Assembly (NCBI RefSeq): GCF_032302195.1
Contig: NZ_CP135275.1
Span: 4,154,001 to 4,218,000, forward strand
Length of the DNA: 64,000 nucleotides
DNA from: Paenibacillus sp. MMS20-IR301
Lineage (GTDB): Bacteria; Bacillota; Bacilli; Paenibacillales; Paenibacillaceae
Direction of reading: 5' to 3'
Part shown: piece after piece, positions 1-8,537 of the stretch
Layout: every line of letters starts with the position of its first letter
How positions within the stretch are numbered: position 1 is the stretch's first letter
The notes under the pieces: generated by a model
What the model saw: the letters and a program-made list of their open reading frames with translations, nothing else
Told to the model about the DNA's origin: nothing
Databases searched by the model: none
Program-made: the position numbers and the translations under genes

Positions 1-200
1 TCCGGCCGGTCCAGCACAGGCAGGATATAGATCTGGCCCGGCTTCCCGCTGAACAGCCCGGCTCCGGACAGCCGGCTGAGCCGTCCAGCCCATTCTGCCG
101 GGATTCCTTCGCCCTGTATCTGTGCTTCCGAGATTATGAAGCATAAGGCATCGCCTTCCAGCAAAGCAGGGTCTGTACCACTGCCCCATTCAATATTCAT
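1..200 (-). CDS. Probable leucyl aminopeptidase (M17), N-terminal fragment
   Basis: The gene is cut by the left window edge, leaving the first 66 codons. ATG at 198-200 is preceded (on the minus strand) by GGAGGGATGAAGC, a strong ribosome site. The visible part has the alternating hydrophobic strands and the FSGKPGQIYILPVLDRP stretch that resemble the N-terminal domain of M17 leucyl aminopeptidases, which cleave N-terminal residues from peptides in the cytosol. The catalytic C-terminal domain is outside the window, so this call rests only on the non-catalytic domain and is tentative. It lies downstream of the histidine kinase on the same strand with a 144-base gap. Confidence 0.5.
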   Translation of the reverse strand, partial: MNIEWGSGTDPALLEGDALCFIISEAQIQGEGIPAEWAGRLSRLSGAGLFSGKPGQIYILPVLDRP

Positions 201-344
201 GCTTCATCCCTCCAATGGATCGTTCATCGACTGCAGATAACGCAGATAAGGCTGATCTCCCGCACTTGTCCGTGCACCGCAGGAATCAGCCCTTAAGTAT
301 ATTTATTATAACCGGCTTGTCTCCGGAATACCTCTCCTCTGTCC

Positions 345-1448
345 TCAATGCATCAGCGGCAGTGAGATTACGAACCGGGTGCCTTCATTCACCCTGCTGC
401 TGACCGAGATGCAGCCCCCGTGATTCTTGATGATCCGGTCACTGACCGAAAGCCCGAGTCCTGTTCCATTCTCCTTCGTGGTGAAAAAAGGGTTGAACAG
501 CCTGTCAAGTGTACAGACGTCCATCCCTTTGCCATTATCAGAGATGAAGATCCTGACCTCCGCCCCTTCTTTGCGTGCTCCTACTTCTATTCTGCCGGCC
601 GAATCATCCGCTCTCTCCGAGATCGCTTCCATTGCATTTCTGATCATATTCAGAACAACCTGCTTCATCTGCTTGATGTCACCTGAGATGAACAGATCAT
701 CCTGCAGTACCTGCAGATTAATCTGGCAGCCCTTCATCAGTGCCTCACTCTCTGTAAGCAGTACTACCTCCTTGAGCAGCGCTGAGACAGGAATCATGCT
801 AACCTGCGGGGCAGAAGGCTTGGAAGAGGTCAGAAATTCATGAATAATGTCATTGGCACGGTCGATTTCAGCTAATATAATCTTGGCATATTCCTCTTTA
901 CCGAGCAAATGCAGGTGAGGATGCAGCAGCTGGATGAAACCGCGGATGGCTGTTAACGGGTTGCGGATCTCATGGGCAATGGAGGCCGATAATTTGCCTA
1001 GCATTGCAAGGCTGTCATTCTGGTATGCAGTCTGTTCAATCAGCTTGTAATCAGAGATCTCCTTAAGGGTAAACAGATAGCAGCCTTTCATCTGCTCTCC
1101 GCTGCAGAGCGAAGCACGCCAATACCGGCCGTATTCATCTACAAATTCATAGCTTGGCTTACCTTTGAGGACCATTTCACGATAGCTCCGCAATACCTGC
1201 TTCTTCTTGAAACGGCTGAGTTTGATATGGGATAACAAATGGGTCAGAGTGCAGCCGAGAAGCGAATGGCGGCTCAGCTCCAGTATGCCGTACATTTGCT
1301 TGTTAACAAAAGTCAGCACACCCTCATCATCAAAAAGTAAAATTCCGCTGTCGATATGCTCCAGTACATCCTCATATGTAGTATCCATTGGACCAGATTG
1401 AAACGTTCTTGCCGGTAACAGCAAGCTTTCCTGATATTGGCTTATCAC
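345..1448 (-). CDS. Orphan PAS-domain sensor histidine kinase (sporulation-kinase type)
   Basis: This 367-residue protein would autophosphorylate on a histidine and pass phosphate to a response regulator. A PAS domain covers about residues 22-130. The H-box HEIRNPLTAIRGF is near residue 160, the N-box NMIRNAMEAI near 268, and the ATP-binding G boxes DNGKGMD and GTGLGLSV lie in the last 70 residues. There is no transmembrane segment, so it is predicted cytosolic. No response regulator is adjacent, which is the usual arrangement for Bacillus/Paenibacillus kinases feeding the Spo0F phosphorelay; that role is inferred. The start is GTG at 1446-1448, chosen because GGGGGAAC sits 9-10 bases upstream. 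Confidence 0.9.
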   Translation of the reverse strand: MISQYQESLLLPARTFQSGPMDTTYEDVLEHIDSGILLFDDEGVLTFVNKQMYGILELSRHSLLGCTLTHLLSHIKLSRFKKKQVLRSYREMVLKGKPSYEFVDEYGRYWRASLCSGEQMKGCYLFTLKEISDYKLIEQTAYQNDSLAMLGKLSASIAHEIRNPLTAIRGFIQLLHPHLHLLGKEEYAKIILAEIDRANDIIHEFLTSSKPSAPQVSMIPVSALLKEVVLLTESEALMKGCQINLQVLQDDLFISGDIKQMKQVVLNMIRNAMEAISERADDSAGRIEVGARKEGAEVRIFISDNGKGMDVCTLDRLFNPFFTTKENGTGLGLSVSDRIIKNHGGCISVSSRVNEGTRFVISLPLMH

Positions 1449-1781
1449 GATACGAAGTTCCCCCTTTTACTGCAATTGACGAAGACGCTTAAGCGACATC
1501 AAATTACTATGTATTTGAGTATATGACGAAGCCGCCAGAACATTCGGAAATCGTATTATATTATCCAACCGTTTCAACTATATTCCAATCATATCCAAGA
1601 GAAGAAGACAACGCAATCAGAGAAACTGTCGAATGAAGGAAATTTTCTTAAAATGATTCTTAGGACACATTAAATATTATTAGAATGATTTGTTTCATGA
1701 AAATACACATGAAAAGAGCCTCCGCAGACCGCGAAGGCTCTCTCATAACAGACATTGAAGCTAAGCTCCGCCCATGTAATC
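1449..1781. other. Intergenic region upstream of the kinase
   Basis: About 330 AT-rich bases separate the kinase start from the end of the next minus-strand gene. I can defend only the terminator at 1715-1743. TATAAT-like strings occur on the minus strand near 1550-1560, but none has a good -35 partner, so no promoter is annotated. No open frame here has a ribosome site. Confidence 0.6.
1715..1743 (-). terminator. Rho-independent terminator of the zinc-ribbon gene
   Basis: Inverted repeat AGAGCCTCCGC / GCGAAGGCTCT (11 bp, one mismatch, 7-base loop) followed on the minus strand by TTTT. It lies about 40 bases beyond the stop of the gene at 1782. Confidence 0.75.
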
Positions 1782-2189
1782 TCAGGCTTTCTGCTGGAGC
1801 CGGTGGCGCCGTTGACTCATCACTGCCAGCCGTTTCTTCAGCTCACGCTCCCACTTCGTATCACCGATCTGCTTGGCTACAGCCAGCAGGTCCAGTGACA
1901 TATCAATCTGGCTGCGTACGATGGCAAGCGGATCTTCACTTTCTATATTTATAACGTTCTCGAAGATCGCTTCCTCATCTTCCATTACATAATCCTGGAA
2001 ATCAACATCCGTAACGCCGTCGCCATGGGCATATTCCGCCAGTATTTCATATTCATTCTCGACTTTGTAATGGACCTCTACCCGGTGGCATACCGGACAA
2101 AAAAGCAGGGGAACATTATGGACTTGCGTGCGATAATGCTTTAGGGTTCCCTTCGTTCCAACCATACTCGCTCCACAGCAAAAGCTCAT
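1782..2189 (-). CDS. Conserved zinc-ribbon-like protein, function unknown
   Basis: A 135-residue protein. The N-terminal part has two cysteine pairs (CC at 4-5 and CPVC near 32-35) that could bind zinc, in a layout like short rubredoxin/YgiT-type zinc fingers. The middle is acidic and the C-terminus (about 95-135) is basic and probably helical. The start ATG at 2187-2189 has GGAGGG nine bases upstream. It stands alone between two terminators, so it is monocistronic. I do not recognise a specific function; a regulatory or nucleic-acid-binding role would be a guess. Confidence 0.75.
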   Translation of the reverse strand: MSFCCGASMVGTKGTLKHYRTQVHNVPLLFCPVCHRVEVHYKVENEYEILAEYAHGDGVTDVDFQDYVMEDEEAIFENVINIESEDPLAIVRSQIDMSLDLLAVAKQIGDTKWERELKKRLAVMSQRRHRLQQKA

Positions 2190-2334
2190 TTTTGTTCACC
2201 CTCCTTGGTATTTTCGTTGATTTCGTATTATTGTATTACAGGCCGGCCGGATAGATTCCTCTACCCGCCGCTATTCATTAACCTTTATGCCCATTTTCAA
2301 ACGGCTTGTCCGGGATTATAGGCTGTTTGGTGCA

Positions 2335-2372
2335 AAAAACCCCCTTGCCGGGAAATACTCCCGCAAGGAGGT
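2335..2372 (-). terminator. Terminator of the peroxiredoxin gene
   Basis: On the minus strand a GC-rich stem (CCTCCTTGCGGGA paired with TCCCGGCAAGGGGG, small mismatch) is followed by TTTTTT. It sits about 45 bases after the peroxiredoxin stop. Confidence 0.85.
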
Positions 2373-2416
2373 TCTCTTCGTATCTCAAAGATCGCGGCTG
2401 ATGAGTCACCGGCAGC

Positions 2417-2956
2417 TTACAGGTTCTTGTCGCCCGGCTTCCAGTTCATAGCGCACAGTCCGCCCGATTGCAGAGCCTGCAGTACGCGCAGGGTTTCTTC
2501 TACACTGCGGCCTACATCGTTGTGGTTAACCACTTCATACTTCAGTTCGCCATCCGGGTCAATGATAAACAATCCGCGGAGTGCAATACCTTCTTCTTCG
2601 ATCAGGACGCCGTAATCACTGGCAACCTTCTTCGTAATATCGGAAGCAAGCGGGAAGTTGATCTGGCCGAGACCGTTCATATCCTTAGGTGTTGTAAGCC
2701 AAGCCTTGTGGCTGTGGATTGAGTCAATGCTCACACCAAGAATTTCTGTATCAAGCTCAGCGAAATCAGCTGCCGCATCGCTCAGGGCTGTAATTTCAGT
2801 TGGACATACAAATGTGAAGTCAAGCGGATAAAAGAAGAATACAAGCCATTTACCGCGATAGTCGGACAAGCTCACCTTACCGAAATCCTTACCGTCGCCC
2901 GTTACTGTCTCCATGAAGAAATCAGGGGCTGGTTTACCTACCAAACGTTCTGCCAT
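2417..2956 (-). CDS. Typical 2-Cys peroxiredoxin (AhpC/TSA family)
   Basis: This 179-residue cytosolic enzyme reduces hydrogen peroxide and organic hydroperoxides. The peroxidatic cysteine is in FTFVCPTE near residue 51. A second, resolving cysteine is in the C-terminal GGLCAMNWKPG motif near residue 168. Length and both motifs match the AhpC/Prx1 class. No AhpF reductase is adjacent, so the electron donor is unknown (thioredoxin is the usual one). The ATG at 2954-2956 follows AAGGAGG. The gene has its own sigma-A-type promoter at 3046-3074 and a perfect PerR box at 3094-3108, so it is very probably peroxide-regulated. Confidence 0.95.
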   Translation of the reverse strand: MAERLVGKPAPDFFMETVTGDGKDFGKVSLSDYRGKWLVFFFYPLDFTFVCPTEITALSDAAADFAELDTEILGVSIDSIHSHKAWLTTPKDMNGLGQINFPLASDITKKVASDYGVLIEEEGIALRGLFIIDPDGELKYEVVNHNDVGRSVEETLRVLQALQSGGLCAMNWKPGDKNL

Positions 2957-3045
2957 TGCTTAAATCCTCCTTTGATTATGTAAGAAAAACATTATGCTTT
3001 TCTCTGATTTTGATGGATGGTTACTTTCTTGCTTCTACAGAACAA

Positions 3046-3074
3046 ATGTTATCATCGTACAAAATCAAAGTCAA
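3046..3074 (-). promoter_or_regulatory. Sigma-A-type promoter of the peroxiredoxin gene
   Basis: On the minus strand, TTGACT (3069-3074) and TAACAT (3046-3051) are separated by exactly 17 bases. The predicted start of transcription is near 3039, giving an 80-base leader before the ATG. Confidence 0.75.
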
Positions 3075-3093
3075 TATTACACTCATTACTTTT

Positions 3094-3108
3094 TTATAAT
3101 AATTATAA
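3094..3108. promoter_or_regulatory. Perfect PerR box
   Basis: The 15 bases TTATAATAATTATAA match the PerR consensus TTATAATNATTATAA at every position. The box lies between the end of leuB and the peroxiredoxin promoter, 20 bases upstream of its -35 element. PerR is the Fe/Mn-dependent peroxide sensor of Bacillota. Confidence 0.85.
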
Positions 3109-3170
3109 ATAAGCAACATTTTGTGAAGTTTTTCTTCCTTTTGCGTCAAAAGAGGCTCTATGTGGTAGAA

Positions 3171-4253
3171 CTAGGCTTTGCGGATAGCTGCCACAATCAG
3201 ATCGCCCATCTCAGTAGTGCTGATTGCCTTGCTCTTGTCTACAGCAATATCGCTGGTCCGGTGGCCGGCATCCAGCACTTCAGCTACAGCTGTCTCAATG
3301 GCCGCTGCAGCCTCCTCGTAACCGAAGGTAAGGCGGAACATCAGGGCAAGCGACAGGATCGTAGCGATCGGATTCGCCAGTCCCTGGCCGGCAATATCAG
3401 GCGCAGAGCCATGCACCGGCTCGTACAGGCCATAGCTGCCTTCTCCCAGTGAAGCTGATGCCAGCATCCCGATGGAGCCTGTCAGCATTGCTGCTTCATC
3501 GCTGAGGATATCTCCGAACATGTTCTCGGTAACAATGACGTCGAAGCTTGAAGGACGGCGCAGCAGCTGCATTGCACAGTTATCCACCAGTACATGCTCC
3601 AGCTCTACCTGCGGGTATTCCGGCGCCACTCTGTTTACCACCTCACGCCACAGGCGGGAAGTTTCCAGCACGTTCGCCTTGTCGACACTGGCCAGCTTAT
3701 TGCGGCGTTTGCCGGCAATTTCGAACGCCTGGCGGACAATCCGTTCCACCTCAGTTACATTGTACACGCAGGTATCCACTGCTTCTTCCCCATGCTCGCC
3801 TTGACGGCGCAGCTTGTCTCCGAAGTAAATCCCCCCGGTCAGCTCGCGCACTACCATCAGGTCCGTACCCTCCAGCACTTCCGGCTTCAGCGTTGAAGCA
3901 TCCTTCAGGCAATCGAAGACAACTGCCGGACGCAGATTGGAGAACAGTCCCAGCGCTTTGCGGATGCCCAGCAGTCCTGTTTCCGGACGCAGCTCCTTCG
4001 GGTTATTGTCCCATTTCGGTCCGCCTACAGCTCCAAGCAGTACTGCATCGGCATTGCGGCAGATTTGCAGCGTATCCTCAGGCAGCGGTGTTCCCCGTTC
4101 ATCAATCGCAATTCCCCCAAATAGCGCATGCTCTGTTTCAAACGAATAGCCAAACACTTCTTCTGCCTTCTTCAATACTTTTTCCGCTTCAGCCACAACT
4201 TCAGGTCCGATACCGTCCCCGGCAATTACGGCGATCTTTTTAACCTCGCTCAT
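3171..4253 (-). CDS. leuB: 3-isopropylmalate dehydrogenase
   Basis: LeuB oxidises and decarboxylates 3-isopropylmalate to 2-oxoisocaproate, using NAD+, in the third step of leucine synthesis. The 360-residue length is normal. Visible motifs are the N-terminal GDGIGPEV, the substrate loop [11 protein letters not shown], and [21 protein letters not shown] with the metal-binding aspartates of GDILSDEAA. The start is taken as ATG at 4251-4253, eight bases after AAGGAG; a GTG three codons upstream overlaps that site. In related bacteria leuB usually follows leuA. Here 13 kb of other genes lie between them, and no leuC or leuD is in the window. Confidence 0.96.
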   Translation of the reverse strand: MSEVKKIAVIAGDGIGPEVVAEAEKVLKKAEEVFGYSFETEHALFGGIAIDERGTPLPEDTLQICRNADAVLLGAVGGPKWDNNPKELRPETGLLGIRKALGLFSNLRPAVVFDCLKDASTLKPEVLEGTDLMVVRELTGGIYFGDKLRRQGEHGEEAVDTCVYNVTEVERIVRQAFEIAGKRRNKLASVDKANVLETSRLWREVVNRVAPEYPQVELEHVLVDNCAMQLLRRPSSFDVIVTENMFGDILSDEAAMLTGSIGMLASASLGEGSYGLYEPVHGSAPDIAGQGLANPIATILSLALMFRLTFGYEEAAAAIETAVAEVLDAGHRTSDIAVDKSKAISTTEMGDLIVAAIRKA

Positions 4254-4408
4254 TTCAGTCACTCCTTAGGTAGTCCTGCTGCTCGCAGACATAGTTCTTC
4301 TGTATATTGTTGTATCATAATGGCGGGCAAAGGACAAAGATACAGATTCTATTGAGCTGATAGGCAAAAGCTATAGGCCTTGATAAGCACCGGATAGCCT
4401 GAAAGAGA

Positions 4409-5167
4409 TTACTGGTTTAACCTGTACAGCTTATAGTCGAAGAAGGCTTTTAACTCTGCGGACTCAATATGGTATTGCTTTTGATTCCTTTTTTTGTTGA
4501 TTTTCACGTATACGTTCCGGTTATCGTATTGGATATGAACAGACATATCCCTATCTGATGCGAGGCTAATGCCAATGTCTGCAACGAGGCTATTTTCGTC
4601 ATTGCGGACCTCAGTGGCTTGACTCTCCTGTACCAGATTGAGCATAGAGCAGACTTGGTTTATCTCTTGCTCATTTAGATCTATATAACGCCGCTCACCC
4701 TTCGCTGCATCGCCATAGATCCACATTCCCGCCCCCGCAACCTCATCTGCGGCTACCTTCTCCCAGCGGATGGGAGGTTCGTACATCAACCGGTTGATAA
4801 GCCCGCCCGAGAACAGCAATCCCGCCAATCCTGCAAGAATTACTGCAGACATGATCGGAATTAACCTTTTACTGCCGCGCATGTAGCCATATACCGCACA
4901 CAGCAGACTAGTCACAAATGAAGGAATGACAAGAAAGCTCATAAATCCGGATTTCACTGAGTAGTCAATCATAGCCGCCAGCGACAATAAGACCCCGGGA
5001 TCTTTGATGAATGAATACAGAAACGGGATTGAAATACTGCTGGCGAGACATAAAGGCACAAGGATCCAATATATTCTCAGGCGGCTTCTGTTATGGATAG
5101 ACCGGAGCATCTTATACAGCAGCACCGGATACAGAATGGAAACTGCCAATATGAATACAACGCCCAC
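4409..5167 (-). CDS. Membrane protein with C-terminal soluble domain, function unknown
   Basis: This 252-residue protein has about four transmembrane helices in its first 130 residues (around 1-20, 32-55, 75-95, 105-125). A mixed alpha/beta C-terminal domain of about 120 residues follows and is probably outside the membrane. GTG at 5165-5167 is the start, preceded by AGAGGAGG at good distance. It lies upstream of leuB on the same strand with a 155-base gap and no clear terminator, so read-through into leuB is possible. I do not recognise the family. Confidence 0.75.
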   Translation of the reverse strand: MGVVFILAVSILYPVLLYKMLRSIHNRSRLRIYWILVPLCLASSISIPFLYSFIKDPGVLLSLAAMIDYSVKSGFMSFLVIPSFVTSLLCAVYGYMRGSKRLIPIMSAVILAGLAGLLFSGGLINRLMYEPPIRWEKVAADEVAGAGMWIYGDAAKGERRYIDLNEQEINQVCSMLNLVQESQATEVRNDENSLVADIGISLASDRDMSVHIQYDNRNVYVKINKKRNQKQYHIESAELKAFFDYKLYRLNQ

Positions 5168-5293
5168 GCTAAACCTCCTCTAACGCGATAACTGCTCCCT
5201 CACAGTTTGCTCTTGATTCTTAAGTTGTTTACAATTAGTATGCAATTGTTGGGCACAACCGTTAACCTATCTTATTTCAGGGAGTGATCATGA

Positions 5294-6274
5294 ATGCAAT
5301 ATACCAAGCTTGGCAAATCAGGCATGAAGGTCAGCCGTCTCTGCCTGGGCACGATGAATTTCGGTCCAAGCACCGATGAGAAGGAAGCCTTCCGGATTAT
5401 GGATGCTGCACTGGACGCAGGCGTTAATTTTTTTGATACCGCTAACATTTACGGATGGGGTGAGAACTCGGGCCTCACTGAGACTATTATCGGCCGCTGG
5501 TTCAAGCAGGGCGGAGGCCGCCGCGAAAAGGTGGTGCTGGCCACTAAAGTCTACGGCGCCATGAGTGACAAGTCGGATGGCCCGAACGACGAGGCCGGCC
5601 TCTCCTCCTATATTATCCGCCGCCATCTGGAAGGCTCTCTGCGGCGTCTGCAGACCGATCACATCGAGCTCTACCAGATGCACCACATTGACCGTAACGT
5701 GTCCTGGGACGAGCTGTGGGGCGCCTTTGAGCTCGCTGTCCATCAGGGCAAGATCGGTTATGTCGGCTCCAGCAACTTCGCCGGCTGGGATATTGCTATT
5801 GCCCAGCAGGAAGCGAAGGCACGCGGTTTCCTGGGGCTGGTATCCGAGCAGCATAAATACAGCCTGACCTGCCGGCTGCCGGAGCTTGAGGTCCTTCCTG
5901 CAGCCCAGCACCTGGGGCTGGGCATCATTCCGTGGAGTCCGCTGGACGGCGGACTGCTTGGCCGAAATGCCCTGAAGAAGATTGAGGGCAGCCGCAGCGG
6001 CGGCAACGCCGAGCGTATAGAGCAGCATAAGAGCCAGCTGGAGGCTTTCGCCGAGCTGAGCCTTGAGCTTGGTGAGCCGCAGGACACCATTGCTCTGGCA
6101 TGGCTGCTGGCCAACCCTGCCGTGGCCGCTCCGATCATTGGACCGCGCACGCTGGAGCAATTCGAAAGCGCACTGCGCAGCCTCGAGACCGTTCTGGACA
6201 GCTCCGTGCTGAAACGGCTGGATGAGATTTTCCCGGGACCCGGCGGAGCCGCCCCGAAGGCTTATGCCTGGTAA
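5294..6274 (+). CDS. Aldo/keto reductase
   Basis: A 326-residue NADPH-dependent oxidoreductase of the AKR TIM-barrel fold, likely reducing aldehydes or ketones. It carries LGTMNFG, the catalytic-tetrad region FFDTANIYGWG (Asp/Tyr), ATKVYG (Lys) and YQMHHID (His), and a C-terminal IIGPRTLEQFESAL cofactor-binding motif. Length fits the family (YhdN/potassium-channel-beta-like branch). The ATG at 5294 has GGAG nine bases upstream; an overlapping ATG at 5290 is out of frame. It is the only plus-strand gene in this stretch and is isolated by the bidirectional terminator at 6318-6357. The substrate cannot be read from sequence. Confidence 0.93.
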   Translation: MQYTKLGKSGMKVSRLCLGTMNFGPSTDEKEAFRIMDAALDAGVNFFDTANIYGWGENSGLTETIIGRWFKQGGGRREKVVLATKVYGAMSDKSDGPNDEAGLSSYIIRRHLEGSLRRLQTDHIELYQMHHIDRNVSWDELWGAFELAVHQGKIGYVGSSNFAGWDIAIAQQEAKARGFLGLVSEQHKYSLTCRLPELEVLPAAQHLGLGIIPWSPLDGGLLGRNALKKIEGSRSGGNAERIEQHKSQLEAFAELSLELGEPQDTIALAWLLANPAVAAPIIGPRTLEQFESALRSLETVLDSSVLKRLDEIFPGPGGAAPKAYAW

Positions 6275-6317
6275 ACAAGACATAACAGCCTCACGTTAAG
6301 CCTCATACTAGTACGAC

Positions 6318-6357
6318 AAAGAGCTGTTCTCCGGCAAATTCCGGATAACAGCTCTTT
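6318..6357. terminator. Bidirectional terminator
   Basis: AAAGAGCTGTT / AACAGCTCTTT arms with an inner CCGG pair form a long hairpin between two convergent genes, with A and T runs on either side. Confidence 0.85.
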
Positions 6358-6364
6358 ATGCATT

Positions 6365-7453
6365 TTACTCTGCTGTATCTACCGTCACAGATCCGTTACT
6401 GGTCGATAGGCTTACCTTATGTGTTCCGCCGCCAAGCACAACTGTGCCATGATTCTCATCGCCGTCCCAGGTAACATTGCCCTTAAGCGAACCATTGCTG
6501 GTATCCGCAGTAATCTCCGCATCCGTTACCGCCGGCAGCCCGGCTATAATTTTACCGTTGCTTGATTTCAATTCCCATTCACCGGTAACTGCAGAATTGA
6601 TTGTAATCTTACCGTTGCTGCTCTTGGCAGACAGTGAGCCGTCAATATTACCGAGCGTGATTGCCCCGTTAGAGCTCACCAGCTCCACTTCGCCCTGTAC
6701 ATTCTGAACATTCACTGTGCCATTGCTGGTGTGCGCCTTCACACCTCCGGTAATATCATGTATATCCATCGTTCCGTTGCTGGTATCGACATCCAGTCCG
6801 CCTGTTAAGTTAGCCGCTTCAACCGTTCCGTTGCTGGTCTCCACTTCTACAGCCAGATTCCCGGGAATGCTGACATTCAGATATGGATCTTTGATATTGA
6901 AGCCGATCTGGATATTCGACAGCCAGTTCGAATCGCTTTCCAGCTCCATGATGAGCGTGTCGCCTTCAACTGTCACTTTCCACTTACGCTCAAGTGCGCT
7001 GGCCGCCTCACTCTCCGTTTTGCCCGGCAGCTCCAGCTTTCCTTCATAGTCCAGCGTGTTACCTGCCACGCCTTCAAGCTTGATTTTACCGCTGGGCAGC
7101 TCAATCTTCACATTCTTGATATCCTGCTGTACCTCAACCGACCCGCTGACCGGAGCAAGCGCCGTATTCCCTATAATGCTGCTCAGGGAACCGCCTGCCA
7201 GCGCATTCTGCACACCGCTTGCACCTACAAGAATGATAATCAGGACAACCGCCCAGCCGCTGACACGGCTCTTGGCATCCGATTTAATGAAGAGCCTCAG
7301 CAGCATCTCAAGTCCGAACAGGATAAGCAGAGCCGGCCACAAATAACCAATCACATCATAGTTAATAAAATTGAACTGTGCGAGTACTACAATAACACCC
7401 AGCACTATGCAGCCGATTGCGGCGGTAAAGCTGCCGATTTTCCATCTCCCCAT
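6365..7453 (-). CDS. LiaI/LiaF-like membrane protein with DUF4097 beta-helix domain
   Basis: A 362-residue protein. The first 85 residues hold two to three hydrophobic helices in the style of LiaI/LiaF transmembrane regions. From about residue 115 onward it is a DUF4097-type repetitive beta structure, with SNG turn motifs recurring every 15-20 residues (TSNGTV, TSNGTM, SSNGAI, SSNGKI, TSNGS). Such proteins are found beside cell-envelope stress regulators, but their biochemical role is unknown. It is the last gene of a four-gene minus-strand unit with the ECF sigma factor, anti-sigma factor and a TM2-like protein, and probably belongs to that response. Confidence 0.85.
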   Translation of the reverse strand: MGRWKIGSFTAAIGCIVLGVIVVLAQFNFINYDVIGYLWPALLILFGLEMLLRLFIKSDAKSRVSGWAVVLIIILVGASGVQNALAGGSLSSIIGNTALAPVSGSVEVQQDIKNVKIELPSGKIKLEGVAGNTLDYEGKLELPGKTESEAASALERKWKVTVEGDTLIMELESDSNWLSNIQIGFNIKDPYLNVSIPGNLAVEVETSNGTVEAANLTGGLDVDTSNGTMDIHDITGGVKAHTSNGTVNVQNVQGEVELVSSNGAITLGNIDGSLSAKSSNGKITINSAVTGEWELKSSNGKIIAGLPAVTDAEITADTSNGSLKGNVTWDGDENHGTVVLGGGTHKVSLSTSNGSVTVDTAE

Positions 7454-7472
7454 AGTTCATTTCCCCATTTCG

Positions 7473-7970
7473 CTATACTTTTGAATTGTTCTTCAGCATT
7501 CTGAGACCATAACCGATCAGAGCAAGGGACAGCAGGATCGCTCCGATATTCAGATCGTTAAGTATTGCCCAGAGCGCCGGGAATGCAGTGATCAGCATCA
7601 GCAGAATACCGGCGGTAACGCAGCCAATGCCGACCCAGACCGGATTAACATCATCATGCGGATACATCGGCGGAGCTGTCATCCCCATCGTCCAAGGCGC
7701 TCCGAAGCTGTCCGGATGAAACATCATCCGTTCATGCTCGGCAGCAGACAGCTTCATCCAGGCTGCCTTCTGCAAAGCATCGAATAACTGGTAGAACCAG
7801 AGTGCTGCCAGGGCAAACGGAAATACCGCAGGCATGGACGGAATGAAGATAATACACAGTGATGCTCCAATCATATACTCCAGGCCCATTTTTTTGAAGC
7901 CTAAATACATATGTCCGAGTCCCGGAATCATTGCCAGGAGAAAAGTGAGCCAGCGTCTTTTTTTAATCAT
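7473..7970 (-). CDS. TM2-like small membrane protein
   Basis: A 165-residue protein with about four hydrophobic helices. It opens with a basic KKRRW, then the motif LLAMIPGLGHMYLGFKKMG, typical of TM2-domain proteins. ATG at 7968-7970 is chosen because AGGAGG lies nine bases upstream; a longer in-frame reading begins before that site. The gene lies between the anti-sigma factor and the DUF4097 gene (19-base gap), so it is part of the same operon. Its role is unknown; an assisting role in envelope stress is inferred from context only. Confidence 0.85.
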   Translation of the reverse strand: MIKKRRWLTFLLAMIPGLGHMYLGFKKMGLEYMIGASLCIIFIPSMPAVFPFALAALWFYQLFDALQKAAWMKLSAAEHERMMFHPDSFGAPWTMGMTAPPMYPHDDVNPVWVGIGCVTAGILLMLITAFPALWAILNDLNIGAILLSLALIGYGLRMLKNNSKV

Positions 7971-8069
7971 TGATAACATCCTCCTAAATTTTGAACATGT
8001 ACTCCTGAAGTGAAGCTCTATTCCACACAGGCTCGGCCAGTCATAATGCACCGGGACGGCCTTGATTTT

Positions 8070-8537
8070 TTACGGATTATTGCTTTGCGGGTTAAACCAG
8101 GTACTGACGGAACTGGACATTTGCCCGTTAATTTCCGTAATCCCATAAGCAAGATGTTCGAATACACCGAATTGCAGCAGCAGGAAAGTTAATCCGACGG
8201 CAACACCATAATGCATCCAGGAGGTTCCCGGTGCTGTACGCCGTCTGGACATCGTTGATTTCATAACCCGTTCCCTGCGCCCGTTCTCCAAACGGTCAAT
8301 TTGCGCCATCACATCCGCCGTAAGATCAGGGAAGTCCGGGGACATTGCTTCAGGGCTTGCAGTTCCGAGCTCTGCTTCCATATCACTCCAGAGCGCCGCA
8401 AGTCCGCGCGCCTCCTCCAGCCATTCCGCGCAGCCGGGACAGGACTGAATGTGCTGGCGGATACTGTAATCCGCCTCAGGAGACAGCTGGCCATCGATAT
8501 AATGCGGCATCCATTCTTTTACTGTTGCACAATTCAT
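8070..8537 (-). CDS. Zinc-finger (ZAS-type) anti-sigma factor
   Basis: A 155-residue single-pass membrane protein that would hold the neighbouring ECF sigma factor inactive. The N-terminal zf-HC2 domain shows HIQSCPGC (His-x3-Cys-x2-Cys). A linker follows, then one transmembrane helix near residues 108-128 and a short outer tail. The second ATG (8535-8537) is preferred. It lies seven bases after GGAGGA, and it overlaps the sigma stop codon as ATGA, the usual sign of translational coupling. The first ATG, six bases upstream, almost touches the ribosome site. Confidence 0.9.
   Translation of the reverse strand: MNCATVKEWMPHYIDGQLSPEADYSIRQHIQSCPGCAEWLEEARGLAALWSDMEAELGTASPEAMSPDFPDLTADVMAQIDRLENGRRERVMKSTMSRRRTAPGTSWMHYGVAVGLTFLLLQFGVFEHLAYGITEINGQMSSSVSTWFNPQSNNP

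Noticed and set aside
5318..6283. 321-codon minus-strand frame opposite the aldo/keto reductase
   Set aside because: Shadow of a GC-rich real gene; all family motifs are on the plus strand.
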